This document shows positions 42,851-55,534 of a stretch of 64,000 nt of DNA, one piece after another (the first letter of the stretch is position 1; each line of letters begins with the position of its first letter). The position numbers and the translations under genes were made by a program. This DNA comes from Hippopus hippopus (lineage: Eukaryota > Mollusca > Bivalvia > Cardiida > Cardiidae), in assembly GCA_946811185.2 (NCBI GenBank), contig OX328109.1:14606255-14670254 (forward strand), written 5' to 3'. The notes beneath the pieces are model-generated. The model saw only the letters and a program-made list of their open reading frames with translations. It had not been told where the DNA came from and did not search any database.

Positions 42851-43068
42851 CTATATTTTCACAATCATGATCAGTTTTCAGCCAACAGGAAAGCTTAAAA
42901 ATCCATTCTGATGACATGAGCATTTTAGTCTTGGACCAGTCCTGGGCCTCTTTGCAAAGGGAGTTACATTCCTGAATATTTTCATCATGGAAAACATCAG
43001 TTCATTTTAGAGAACAAAACATTTTCTCATTTGGAAGCTTGAGGTTTAGAAATATTGATACCATTTGG

Positions 43069-43325
43069 CTTGCAACACGTGAAAAGAGGCATTCGGACAT
43101 TTGCATAAAGTGTCGTCCCGGATCAGCCTGCGCACTCCCCGCAGGCTAATCTGAAACGACACTTTCCGTTTTTATGTAGTTTTCTGTTTTGCGCAAGTCT
43201 ACTGAAGAACAAAATCTATTGTAGTTGTAAAGTGCCGTCTCGGATTAGCCTGCGTGGACTGTGCAGGCTGATCCGAGATGACACTTTACGCAAATGTCCG
43301 AATGCCCCTTTTCGTGTGTTGCAAG
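43069..43325. mobile_element. Palindromic MITE with 8-9-bp duplication
   Basis: CTTGCAACACGTGAAAAG... and complementary end; duplicated CCATTTGG(C) on both sides (43061-43069, 43326-43334). Two inner palindromes (GGATCAGCCTGCGC..., GGATTAGCCTGCG...). Confidence 0.8.
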
Positions 43326-43557
43326 CCATTTGGCAAAGGTGGACTGGTCCAAACTAACAACATTTTCAAATTTATGTTGTACATTGTATGTGTGGTTGAA
43401 ATTATTGAGGATTCATCTTTGAAAACATGGAAAAAATTGTAGGAAAAGGAGGAAATACTGGCCACCAAACCTGTGATGAATGGGATAAAAATAGGCAGAG
43501 CATGTGGGTGCCAACACTAAGCTGCAGATAGATTTTAAGAGAAAAGTATAAGTCTAA

Positions 43558-44902
43558 CAAGAGGGCCATGATGGCCCCAAAGTTGCTCACACGAGCTTTT
43601 TTGACCCAACATGACTCATTTTCAAACTCTTCAAAGATATCAAGATAAACAATCTGACCACCTTTCATGAGCGTTTGATAGAATAATTGGCTTCTAGAGT
43701 GTACAAAATGTTTTTCTACAATTTATCCCAATGACCTTCTTTTTGATCTGACGTGATCAATTTTCAAACTTGTCTACAGTATTATCAAGGCAACATTCAG
43801 ACCAAGTTTCTTGAGTACTGGACTGACAATCTGGCATCCAGAGTTTACACAAGATTTCTCTAAGATTTTTTCCCAAAAGACCTACTTTTTGACCTGTCAT
43901 GACCCATTTTTGAACATGTCTAAAATGTCATCAAGAAAAACATTCCAACGAACTTTCATGAGGGTTGGACTGAAAATGTGGCTTCTAGAGTGTACACAAA
44001 GATTTGTCCCAGTGACCTATTCTTTGACCTGTCATGACCCTTTTTTGAAATCACCTGAGATACCATCAGGATAAACATTCTGACCAAGTTTCAAGAGTGT
44101 TGGACTGAGCTGTGGCTTCTAGAGCATACACAAATAATTCAAAATTAATTTTTTTCATGAACACTGGCGAGTTCTGATTGGCTGAAATTTTTTTTTCATA
44201 GCTCCATGAAAAAAAAATAGCAGTGCCGGAACTACTTTTGCATTCAAAAAAATGTAAACAAACATGTATACGAGATTCCATAATGTTTTTTCTTTCTGAT
44301 TTTAGATCTATATCGAGTCCGAAGTTCAAATTGCTAGCTGAATTTATTTTCTCTGAATATCGAAAAAGAAATCCAACAGTAATTTCAAAGAGAGAACTGA
44401 AAACTCATTGTAACTTTGCTGGGTTCTAACAATCTTATTTTCAACTTAATTCTAGCGTATTGTAGATCTACTTCTAATAATAAATCGACTAAATCTGCAA
44501 ATGTTCAATACTATAATGACGTCATGAATTACGTCATTATTACGGCATGAACGAGCTGATTTACCGCGCTAAGAATTATCAATGAAATGGACTTTAAATA
44601 AATACGCAATGTTGGATTTATAAAAAAAGCAGTTAGAGTAGAAATTAAGTGCATATTTGTTGTCTGTGATATTGAATTATAAGGAATGAAGAGAATTTTT
44701 TTTTGTTTTCATGGAGGTATGAAAAAAAACCTAATCACACTTTTGTATGAAACCGCTTCGCGGTTTCATACAGTGTGATTAGGTTTTTTTTTCATACCTC
44801 CATGAAAACAAAAAAAGTTCTCTTCATTCCTTAAATAAAAATTGATGGACAGCGTGATCATAAAAGCTCACCTAGAGCGCTTCCTATTTAGGTGAGCTAA
44901 AA
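43558..44902 (+). mobile_element. E-family element split by a ~700-bp insertion
   Basis: Starts AACAAGAGGGCCATGATGGC; about four units to ~44130; its 3' end (GTGATCATAAAAGCTCACC ... GGTGAGCTAAAAA) is found at 44848-44902. The intervening 44131-44842 includes the 152-bp hairpin at 44681-44832. Confidence 0.65.
44681..44832. repeat. 152-bp near-perfect hairpin
   Basis: AAGGAATGAAGAGAA and complement, centred on AAACCGCTTCGCGGTTT. Confidence 0.85.
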
Positions 44903-44939
44903 AGGTCTCGACCTTCCCACATGGATTTTTCCTCATAGT

Positions 44940-45522
44940 TTTTGGTGAGATGGTGATCATGACCAGACTGAAATAAGAAAGTCTGATCTTATATCTACCG
45001 TGTCCCCTACCTGATTCTAAACTATGTTACCAAAGATTCTAGATATCCATGTAAGTCTTTACAAGACAAGAACATTCTAGATTGACTTATTCTGTGGTGT
45101 TTAATACCATTTTCAACATTACATGTATTTCAGTTATATTGTGGCAGCCAGTGCACCTATCTATGCTTTCCTGGAATTTCTTTACTTATATTCCACACAA
45201 TATTCTTTCCAGGCCACTTGCTGCTTTCCCACATAAGCATCATCAAAACAATGGTCAGTGGTGAGAGAGGAATGAATCCTGTCGTAATTACTATCATCAA
45301 ACCTCAGAAAGAAATTGGGTGAGCCGTAGTCTGCCCAGGCTGACCTGGGCCGTAACTTTTTGCTTTTGGTAAAATTCCTGTATGCCAAAGTACCAGTTTA
45401 CCTTATAATTCATTCAGTTGTTAGACAAAGAGGATTTTATGGATCCCTGATTATGTGATGACTTGCTTCGTAGAATGCATCATGGAGAGTCATTTAACCC
45501 TCCCCTTGTAGGAGCATAGCTC
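44940..45522. repeat. C remnant, SINE and repeat B copy 10
   Basis: C hairpin 44945-45005; SINE 45090-45320 (minus; GGCCACTTGCTGC, AGAAATTGGGTGAGCC); B 45325-45522, left end missing where the SINE stops. Confidence 0.6.
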
Positions 45523-45526
45523 ATAA

Positions 45527-45748
45527 TTAACCCTTTACCAAACAATCCCTGGTTTTAACGACCCCAAGGAAGACCCCTTCTGAAAACAATGTGGGAAAAG
45601 GAGAAAATGCTGGTAACCAGCATTTTCTCCTTTTCCCACTATGTTTTTTACTCTTTCAAAGTCAAGTTTCAATTTTTGTGTCACATTTAGTCGTCTGTAA
45701 ATGCTTTCAATTTGGACAAGTCTAAAATTTTGTCGTTTGGTAGAGTTA
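45527..45748 (-). repeat. Repeat A
   Basis: Full length with TTAACCCTTTACCA border directly after B copy 10. Confidence 0.85.
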
Positions 45749-46089
45749 CACAAGTGCATAATCAGCATAATATCATGATCTAACATCATTTGACATCAAA
45801 GATTTTTTTTTCCCCCCATTCTTTTTTTACAATTCACATTAAAAGTGCCCTTAATATTTGGGCTAAATCTTGAAAAGATAGCTTCTGCATACTTCTGCTT
45901 TTGTCAATCCCATGGTAAAGTTTCATGTAAGTGGTCAAAAAAGTTTATGAGTTGTAAAAGGATCTAGACTTTGGGGGACAGTCAGTCAGTCAGACGGACG
46001 GACTGATGGGCAGACAGACAGAGACTTAAATGAACTCAGAAGTATAATGCAAATGTGATAATTGTTGTATTTGTTTACTTGTGCTGGCT

Positions 46090-46900
46090 CATTGGTAACC
46101 AGCATTTTCTCTTTTTTCCACAATATTGTATCCCTATCAAAGACAGAAATCACCATTTTAGCAACATTTAATTTGTCATCTGCAAATCCTTTCAGTTTGG
46201 TCCAGTCCCAAATTTTGTCGTTTGGTAAAGAGTTAAAATTTTATTCATTGATCCAAGTGGACATGAAATTTATCATGTTCAGTTTATACGGGTCCAACAA
46301 CTCATGAATAAACAAATGTAAACATGTAAGAAATTTATTTATTGAACAGGGATATATGCACAGATCAAGACAGATCTAACAATAGCACATATTTTTTAAA
46401 TATGTAAATTATGTGTCAAGCACACAGTGCACAATTTGAAAAGCTATGTAGAAAGAAGATATGTACATGTATTAACTCTATACCAAAGACAAAATATCAG
46501 ACTTGACCAACTTGATAGCAAATTTTGCAGACGACAAAAATAATGTGGCTTAAATATTGATATTTCTCTGTTAAAAAACATTTCGGAAAGAGAAGATGCT
46601 GGTAACCAGCATTTTCTACTGTCACCCATGATGTTTTCAAAATTCTTCGCCAATAGGCTCATTACATGGGATTGTTTAACCTTTTATCCAAACATTTCTG
46701 AGTCTTAATGACCCTGAGGAAGATGCCTTTTGAAAACATTGTGGGAAAAGGAGAAAATGCTGGTAACCAGCATTCTCTTCTTTTCCCACAATGATTTCTA
46801 CCCTTCCAAAGATTGCAATCATCATTTGGACCACTTTTAATCATCTGCAAATGTTTTAAATTTGATAAATCTAAAATTTTGTTGTTTCGTACAGAGTTAA
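46090..46900. repeat. Three repeat A copies
   Basis: 46090-46236 (minus, left half missing), 46470-46679 (plus) and 46676-46900 (minus); the last two share TTAA 46676-46679. Confidence 0.7.
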
Positions 46901-47029
46901 GTAATAATACTTTAATAAAAGTTTAAATAACAAATGCAGTTTTTAAATCTAAGAAAAAACTATTTACAACTAAGTTTGATTTTGCCCTTAAACCTTTTGA
47001 AGACTTTGAGGGAGGGCGTTTGAAAACAT

Positions 47030-47430
47030 CGTGATATATTTGTGGCATGAATTTGATATCATTGTGGCATGACTTTGATATCACTGTGGCATGACCATAT
47101 TACTGTGGCATGACTATAATATCACTGTAGCATGACTATAATATCATTGTGGCATGACTTTAATATCACTGTGGCATGACTATATTATCACTCAATTTAG
47201 GAATGTTTACTCTGTTTCAATATTTCGGCTTTTGCCTTTTTCAAGAAATATCACGTCAAATTTCTCAATAAAGGCAAAAGCCAAAATATAGAAACAGAGT
47301 AAACATTTCTAAATCGTGTTTTATTCATTCCCTTAGGAATACTAAGTGGATTTAACACATAATATCACTGTTTCATGACTTAAGTATCATTGCGGCATGA
47401 CTTAAGTATCATTGTGGCATGACTTAAACT
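47030..47430. repeat. TGGCATGAC minisatellite interrupted by a 121-bp palindrome
   Basis: ~27-bp units GTGGCATGACTTTGATATCA from 47038 to ~47190 and again 47360-47425. Inserted 47194-47314 has 42-bp arms (AGGAATGTTTACTCTGTTTC... and complement). Confidence 0.75.
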
Positions 47431-47634
47431 CTTTACTTTACCATGACATGTTTTGATAACCCTGAGGAACAGGGCCTCTACAAATATTCCAGGAAAAGAT
47501 GAAAACGCTCCTTTTCCTACCATGTTTTCTATTGTTTCAGAGGCAAATCTAGTCATCTGAGTTGCATTGTATTTTTTGTTGGCAGCAGCTTTGAATTTGC
47601 ATAGGTCAAAACTTTTGTCATTTGGTAGAGTTAG
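47430..47634 (-). repeat. Repeat A, decayed
   Basis: Right arm ends TTGTCATTTGGTAGAGTTA; core half-deleted. Confidence 0.55.
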
Positions 47635-47639
47635 TATAA

Positions 47640-47990
47640 TTGAGATGACTTATGGGTAAAAGGGATGCAGAAGAAATATTCATATTTATCACCACTCCAC
47701 CTACATGTGCAACTAATTCTAACCAGCACCCTCATTAGACTGAACAAGAGCATTGTAGGACGGTGCCAATGCCTGGGTGCAAGAGCTTGATTTTCAGGAA
47801 AAAATTCAAAGTAAAAAAAGGGGCACAACTGTGTCAAAAATCTTTTGATGGTTACCTGCCCCTGTTGTACAAGTTTCACTTTTGATACTTAACAACTTAT
47901 CCAAGTTTGAAATGTATATCTTCAGTAATAACAGAGATATTACAAAATGTCAAAGTTTTCGTAAAACTAAGACAAAGACTACTATGATGT
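47640..47990 (+). mobile_element. K-family element
   Basis: AACAAGAGCATTGTAGGACG, GGGGCACAACTGTGTCAAAA, then AATGTCAAAGTTTTCGT; 3' end displaced by the neighbouring minus-strand element. Confidence 0.6.
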
Positions 47991-48009
47991 GTGTCAATCC
48001 TTTTTTTTT

Positions 48010-48265
48010 TTAATCCCCCGCCAAAGGCGAAGGGATATAGTTTTAGCACTGTCTGTCCGTCCGTCTGTGTGTCCGTCCGGGAAAATATCTCCAATACCAC
48101 TGGACGGAATTTCGTGAAATTTTATACATGTGTACAATAACCCATTCCACCGAGACACTTTTTTTTTTTTTTTTTTTTTGATTCGATGAAAAATGGCCGA
48201 CTAGGAGCGATTTTAAGTTACGCGGTCAAGTGAATTTTTCGGCAGGGGATATCATTTCAACAAAA
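48010..48265 (-). mobile_element. Helentron-like element, copy of 42585-42850
   Basis: CCCCCGCC-AAA-GGCGAAGGG end, CCGTCCGTCTGTGTGTCCGT tract, and reversed body including AAAAATGGCCGACTAGGAGC. Confidence 0.65.
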
Positions 48266-48954
48266 TTGCTTGTTTTTTTTAAATTTACAATATGTTAGCC
48301 TACCGTCATTTTATCAGCTAAGGTCATGTCACGGTGGCCAGTGCAGCAAGGAAAAAATTTCCTGGCTTTCTCGCACCAGTACTGACGAAATATGGCAAAT
48401 GAACAGAGAAATGCATGCTGATGGGAAAGGAAGATTACATTCAAAGAAATATATCCTCAAAGATACATGTAAAGTGTATACAGTTTTACACTATTGACAT
48501 AAGAATTGGAAACATATTTTGACCAAAAAAAAAAAATTGAATCTAGTCTTTGCTAAATGTGTTCCTATTAATTGTACATGTACTGTTTATATAGTTTTTT
48601 ATTATTGACATAACAATTGGAAACATAATATATTTTGACAAAAAAAATTTATTCCAGTCTTTGCAAAAGTGTTCCTAATAATTGTCTTTGGTTTATAAAC
48701 AATAAAATAGTAGTACAATCTTCAACATTATTACAGAATGAACTATCAGTATAAATATTCAGCTTGTTGATGATCTGTTGAAACTTGAATATGCCTAAAA
48801 AAGAGATTCATTTGGTCATTATTCAGCATACAAGGTGAACAATTTTCCTCAATGGAAACTAGTTCAGCAGTAGTTCGGACTGCTGTCTTATCAATGCAAA
48901 TAGCTTCTGCAACACATTTTCCGAAAGAGATGACTATTCAAGCAAAATTTCGAA

Positions 48955-49753
48955 TTAACCCTTTATGAAACAATCCTCAGTTTTCATGACCCAGTAGAGG
49001 AAGTCTTTTGAAAACACTATGGGAAAAGGAGAAAATGCTTGTAACAAGCATTTTCTCATTTTCCCATAGCGTTTTCTACTGTCTGTGAGACAGTTCCCAT
49101 CATTTGAGCAAGAATGCATTCATCTTCTGCAAAATGCTTTTAACATCAATACCTTTAAAGTTTCGATGTCTAGTAAAGAGTTAAGCTGGGTATTCCAGTT
49201 ATTTCATATAAGTGAAATCAAAATTCCACAACATAATAGATTAACAAATGTACCCTAGCAACAAATTTATACACAGACTCTCCTATAAGACTTCATGAAT
49301 CCCATAAAAAAATACCAATATCTGTAGGTCAAGCCATTTTATACATAATTAAATCCTTTTCCACACAATCCAGTTTTAATGACCTTGAAGGAGACAGCTT
49401 TTGAAAACAATCTGGGAAATGGAGAAAATGCTGGTAACCAACGTCTATTCCTTTTCCCACAATGTTTTCTAGCCTAGCAAAAACCTTTGGTTCATTTTTA
49501 TCACTTTCAAATTTGACACTTATACCAATGCATTCAATTTGGAAGAGTCTAGAATTTGTCTTTTAGTGAAAATTTACTTAACCCTTTACCAAACAATCCC
49601 TGGTTTTTACGACCCTGAGATAGAAGCCTTTTCCCACCATGTTTTCTACCCTGCTGGAAACAAATTTCAATTTTTGAGTTACGTTTATTTTGTCGTCTGC
49701 AAGTGCTTTCAATTTGGACCAGTCTAATATTTTGTCGTTTGGTAAAGAGTTAA
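48955..49753 (-). repeat. Three repeat A copies, same orientation
   Basis: 48955-49184 (core AATGCTTGTAACAAGCATT), 49352-49560 (decayed) and 49578-49753 (left half of palindrome deleted; both TTAA ends kept). Confidence 0.75.
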
Positions 49754-50022
49754 ATCTACTGTTGAAAGTTTATCAGAAAATAACTGTTTGATCTTTTTGT
49801 ACTATATTGATCAAAGCTGTAATTAAGCCTTTTCTTAACGAAGAAAATTGACAGACAGAACAACAGATAAAACTACACAGACTATGTAATAGAAAAAATT
49901 GGCAAAAAGGCAATTTGCACACTGTGGGCAGTTTCTCTATAATAATGATGTCACAAAGGAGTTAGCTCTGTAGTACCACACAATCAGACATTTTAATGGA
50001 AACAAATAGCTGAATATAACCC

Positions 50023-50823
50023 TTAACCCTTTACCAAACGACAAAATTTTAGGTTTGTCCAAATAGAAAGCATTTGCAGATGACAAAATAAAAGTGACTG
50101 AAAATTTGAAATTTGTTTTGTGAAGGGTAGAAAACATTGTGGGAAAAGGAGAAAATGCTGGTTACCAGCATTTTCTCTTTTTCCCACAATGTTTTCTAAA
50201 GGCTTCTTTCTCAGGGTCGTCAAAAGTAGGGATTGTGTGGTAATGGGTTAAAGTCCCTGTCATTACTATAAAGTTGCCTTTGCAACCAGTGAAGATCAAG
50301 ACCAAACTGCACAAAACATGTAGTTAGATCTCTGATCTATATTGTCCGCTTTGCTGAAACACTACAGACAAAAGCAACCATGAAACTGCAATTTGAGTCC
50401 TATTTCTACATCTATATTGAAAAATATCTGGTGTTTTATCAGTGCTCTAAGTATTAACACATAACTCAGAGATTAGCCTTTTACAAAACATTATCTAATG
50501 ACCCTTATGAAAAAGGTTTTTAAAAACATTGTGGGAAAAGGAGAAAATGGCAAAATGCTGGTTTCAGCATTTTCTTTTTTCCCCAAAATGTTTTTTATTC
50601 TTCAACCCTTTAACAAAATTTTAAACTAATCAATATTGAAAGCATTTGCAAACAACACAACAGATATGACTAAAATGACAGAATTTGTCTACGAAAGGGG
50701 AGAAAACACTGTTGGAAAAGGAGAAAATGCTGGTAATCAGCATTTTTTCCTCTTCCAACAATGTTTTCCAAAGCCTTCCATCTTGGGGTCAATTAAACTC
50801 TGGACTGTGCGGAAATGGGTTAA
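50023..50823. repeat. Repeat A, C remnant, two more A copies
   Basis: A 50023-50251 (plus, full length, 229 bp); C 50262-50345; A 50478-50600 (minus fragment with expanded core); A 50606-50823 (plus). Confidence 0.75.
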
Positions 50824-51340
50824 AAGACAATTCCTTGGATTTGAGCCAGATTCAATTTGTTGTCTGCAGAATTAATGCTGTCAGTTTGGACCATTCTAAA
50901 ATATTCCCATGAGGTAGAGGGATACCTCATATATTAGCAGAAAGAAACAAGTTCTTTTTTGAAACAGAGAACATAACCATACCACTACAGTGACAAAATG
51001 ACTAGCATATTTCAAATATCATTTACAAGTCGTCACATTATTATAATAGTGTTCTAACTCCATTTTTGTGAAATTTGAGATTTTTATATCATTGGAATCG
51101 TCTTGAAGAGTTCTATCTTCCCATGAAATCAGTTTTGCAGTATGGGCCCTGGTTAAGAAGATTTTCAGTATTAACTTGTTCAAAATTCACTGAACAATTT
51201 TACTACCCTAGAAACTTTTGAGCTAATTCTCTCAAAAACATCCACATGGTGGTTTGAACACTTTTATAATAATGCCACGAAGTGTTACCTATTCAAGTAG
51301 AAAAAACTGTACGAAAAAGAGGATTTATGAAAATTTAGCA
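50824..51340. other. Gene-free DNA
   Basis: A partial A right arm is visible at 50830-50920; otherwise no signature. Confidence 0.5.
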
Positions 51341-51344
51341 GAAA

Positions 51345-51841
51345 ATGTGGCCTCTAGAGCGCACATAAGGTTTCTCTAAGATCTGTCCCAGTGACCTACT
51401 TTTTGACCCCAGGTGACCCATTTTCAGAATCTTCTGAGATCTCATCAAGACAAACATTCAGACCAATTTTTGGTAGAAGGGGGATGATTTTGAAAGAAAG
51501 GCAATGATATCTCCTTGGAATGGAATAAAACAAAATTTCGGAAAAGGAGCGATGCTTGTGACAAGCAATAATTACTTCTTTTCCTACAAAGTTTATAGAA
51601 TTTTTTTACTGAAATTATTCTTTATCAGATGATAACATTTAAGACGAGTCCAAAATCAACAGCATTTGCAGGCCATAAATTGAAACGTTACTCAAAAATA
51701 ATTTGTATTTGAAAAGGGATAAAACATTGTGGAAATAGAAAAAAAAGCTGGTTACCAGCAATTCCTCATCTATCCACAATGTTTTCAAAACTCTTTTGCC
51801 TTCCGACCATCAAAACTTGAGATTATTGAGTCAAGGGTTAA
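51345..51841. repeat. E fragment and repeat A
   Basis: E-type single unit 51345-51475 (GTGGCCTCTAGAGCGCACAT); A 51620-51841, diverged. Confidence 0.6.
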
Positions 51842-52035
51842 AAATTCATATTTACATGATAACAGATTCATGACAAATGCTTTATAAGCAAGGTCACTTT
51901 TAAGTGCCATAACATGAATAATATCTTGGTAAATGAGACCAACAATATGAATTATTTACATAATGTACATGAACTATTCACCTTTTTTCCAACATGATGC
52001 CTTTTACCTATATTATACTGTTTCATTGTTGATTT

Positions 52036-52516
52036 GAGCCATGCTCTGTAATAAGGGGGCTTAATGCATCTGCGAAAAGTATCGGCTCAGGTCAGCCTGC
52101 GCAGTCCTGACCAGGACTGAAACTTTTCAATATTGGTCAATTTTCTTTCTGTCCAAAGCCCAGTCTACCTCATGATTAAGTTGGTTGTTTATAACTCTTT
52201 ACCTAACGACAAAATTTTAGACTCATCCAAATTTAAAGCCTTTGCAGACGACAAATTAAATGTGACTAAAAAGTTGAAATTTGTTCATGATAGGGAAAAA
52301 AACATTGCGGGAAAAGAAGAAAATGCTGGTTACCAGCATTTTCTCCTTTTCCCACAATGTTTTCAAAAGGCCTTCTTCCTCAGAGTCATTAAAACTCGGG
52401 ATTGTGTGGTAAAGGGTTAAAAATGTGGCTATTGTGGATTCATTATTATGTGATCAGTTGCTTGGTATCATGCATTACAGAGATGCATTAAACCCTCTTT
52501 TGCAACAGCATAGCTC
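52036..52516 (+). repeat. Repeat B copy 11 split by repeat A
   Basis: B left 52036-52189 stops at GTTGGTTGTT; B right resumes at 52421 (AAATGTGGCTATTGTGGATTC). A (52190-52420, plus) is full length. Confidence 0.8.
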
Positions 52517-52847
52517 ATTTTTATATACCTGTAAGAAAAAGGCAAGGGCTGTGTCTTTGTGTAACATTTTGTAAAGTCTGACCCTGTCATTGTTTACCAG
52601 ATGAGAAAATGTCTCATTTTGTCTCATTGTAAAGGTAGAACACATTGTAGGAAAACGAAACAAGAGGGTCATGATGGGCTGGTATCGCTCCACTGTCTAT
52701 TACATGAAACAGACCACATGTGTTATTGACAAAGACAGACATTACGCTGTAAGAAATCTGTAATGCAACAAAATTTCATAGAGAACATATTCCTAGCCCT
52801 AAAATTAAGTCATACCATTTTCACACCCCAAGGTAATGTTAACGAAT

Positions 52848-54435
52848 AACAAGAGGGCCATGACGGCCCTGAAGTCGCTCACCCGAGTCTTTTGACCAAA
52901 CATGACTCATTTTCAATCTCTTTTGGGATATTATGACAAACATTCTACCAAGATTTTCATGAGTTATTGACCCGAAATGACCCACTTGCAAACTGGTGCA
53001 AGACCAACATTCTGACCAAGTTTCATGAGTACTGCGTTAAAAATGTGGCCTCTAAAAAGTACACAAGGTTTTCGAAGATTTGACCTAATGACCTAGTTTT
53101 TTTTCCGACATTACCCATTTTCATACTCTTCCAAGATATTATCAAGACAAACATTCTGACCAACTTTCAAGAGTTTGGACTAAAAATGTGGCCTCTAAAG
53201 CGTACACAAGGTTTTTCTAAGATTTGACTTAGTGACCTAGTTTTTGACCCCACATGACCCATTATCAAATTCATCTGAGATATTATCAAGACAATCATTC
53301 TGACCAACTTTCAGGAGTTTTGGACTGAAAATGTGGTCTCTAGAACATACACAAGGTTTTTCTAAGATTTGACTTAGTGACCTAGTTTTTGACCCCACAT
53401 GACCCATTATCAAATTCATCTGAGATATTATCAAGACAATCATTCTGACCAACTTTCAGGAGTTTTGGACTGAAAATGTGGCCTCTAGAGCATACACAAG
53501 GTTTTTCTAAGATTTGACCAAGTGACCTTGTTTTTGACCCCACATGACCCATTATCGAATTCATCTGAGATATTATCAAGACAATCATTCTGACCAACTT
53601 TCAGGAGTTTTGGACTGAAAATGTGGCCTCTAGAGCGTACACAAGGTTTTTCTAAGATTTGACCTAGTGACCTAGTTTTTGACCCATCATGACCCATTTT
53701 CATACTAGTACAAGGTATCATCAAGACAAACATTCTGACCAAGTTTCAAGACTTTTGGACTGAAAATGTGGTTTCTAGAGCGTACACAAGGTTTTTCTAA
53801 GATTTGACCTAGTGACCTAGTTTTTGACCCGACATGACCCATTTTCAAACTCATTTGAGATATCATCAAGACAAACATTTAGACCAACTTTCAGGAGTTT
53901 TGGACTGTAAATGTGGCCCCTAGAGCATACACAAGGTTTCTATAAGATTTGATCTAGTGACCTAGTTTTTGACGCCACATGACCCATTTTCAAACTTGTC
54001 CAAGATATTGTCAAGACAATCATTCTGACCAACTTTCAGGAGTTTTGGACCAAAAATGTGGCCTCTAGAGCATACACAAGGTTTTTCTAAGATTTGACCT
54101 AGTGACCTAGTTTTTGACCCGACACGACCCATTATTGAACTCATCCGAGATATCAAGACAAAGATTTTGACCAAGTTTCACGAGAAAATGTGGCCTCTAG
54201 AGCGTACACAAGGTTTTAAGATATGACCTAGTGACCTAGTTTTTGACCCGACATGACCCATTATCGAACTCGTCCGAGATATTATCATGACAAACATTCT
54301 GACCAAGTTTCACGAGTATCTGAATGAAAATGTAGCCTCTAGAGTGTACACAAGCTAAAAGTTGACGACGCACGACGGACAAAGCACGATCACAAAAGTT
54401 TACCTTGAGCACTTCGTGCTCAGGTGAGCTAAAAA
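52848..54435 (+). mobile_element. E-family element, largest array
   Basis: Starts AACAAGAGGGCCATGACGGC; about ten units with exact 145-bp period where best preserved (GATTTGAC at 53221, 53366, 53511); ends GACGACGCACGACGGAC, then GAGCAC-TTC-GTGCTC and AGGTGAGCTAAAAA. Apparent 70-aa frames here are the repeat read through. Confidence 0.8.
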
Positions 54436-55215
54436 GAGGTTAAGTAGGGTATCAATTATACTAAATATCAATAAACTCTCACAAAGAGTATTTTGACATG
54501 ACAATTTCCAACAACAAGACCATAAGGACCCTTCAATACTCACAGAGAACAATCTGTGATTCTTCCCCCCTCCCATCCCCACCCCAGTTGGGACCAATTT
54601 TTCAACACAGGGCTATAACTACTTGAACACTCTTGGTTGAGGTCTCAAATATCATGCTACACCCCAAACATAAAAAATCTAGGCCAATACATTGGTTTCT
54701 AGCTTATCCTGTACAAATCATACTGTTTCAGGCCCATTTCATTTGTTGTTTCAGTTATAGAAATTAGGATTGAAATTTACAAGCAAGTCAGGCTACTAAC
54801 TTAACAATTTTCACTAGCCCCAATAAATCTTTAAGCCCCACCCTCCCACTTTGTTTTTGGCCAAAAAATCTAAGCCAGTACATTGGTTTCTAGCTTTTCC
54901 GGGACAAATCCTACTATTTCAGCACTATTTAATTTGTTGTTTGCATATGCTTTGGATGTGGACAAGTTGTAGTCTGCTGAAGATTTAAATTTTGTAGACA
55001 TAGGAGAGGTGATAACAAGAAACCATCAAAGACAAATAATAGCATGGACTCATATCATGACAATTGATCAAACTTTACACTGTGAACATCATTTCTTTAG
55101 TTCAAAGTTGTAACAACTGACAGGGCTTTTCATACAGGCTTTTTACATGATTGTCATCTAGGACATGAACATTGACAATGGAAATAATTATGATTTATAT
55201 GAAACAATAATAAAT
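54436..55215. other. Gene-free DNA
   Basis: Two diverged copies of a segment ending GCCAATACATTGGTTTCTAGC (54675-54720; 54855-54900) suggest an old tandem duplication; otherwise nothing. Confidence 0.5.
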
Positions 55216-55467
55216 GAGCAATGCTCTGGCAAAAGGGGGTTTAATGGATCTCAATAATGCATTGTACCAAGCAAGTCATCACATTATTAGGGATACATAA
55301 AATCCATTTTGTCCAACAACCAACTGAATCATGAGGGTAGACTGGTCCTTGAAATGTACAAAATTTACCATAAGCAAAAACTTACAACCCAGGTCAGCCT
55401 GCCTAGACTGACATAGGTCGATACTTTCTGTAGATGTGTTAAGCCCCCTTTTCACAAAGCATGGCTG
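55216..55467 (-). repeat. Repeat B copy 12
   Basis: Both ends present (GAGCAATGCTCTGG / CAAAGCATGGCTGA); inner palindrome shortened. Confidence 0.75.
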
Positions 55468-55534
55468 AAATAATACTGAATGGGATTTGATATAATGCAA
55501 CTTAATTTTGAGCTAAAATCTATTGCTCAGCTTC

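Noticed and set aside
53237..54174. Repeated ~70-residue open frames on the minus strand (ending DEFDNGSCGVKN)
   Set aside because: They are the 145-bp E-family unit translated; the similarity is DNA-repeat identity, and units differ by frameshifts.
52848..54435. CRISPR-like regular array
   Set aside because: Period is 145 bp with whole-unit similarity and no repeat/spacer division; eukaryotic tandem-repeat transposon.
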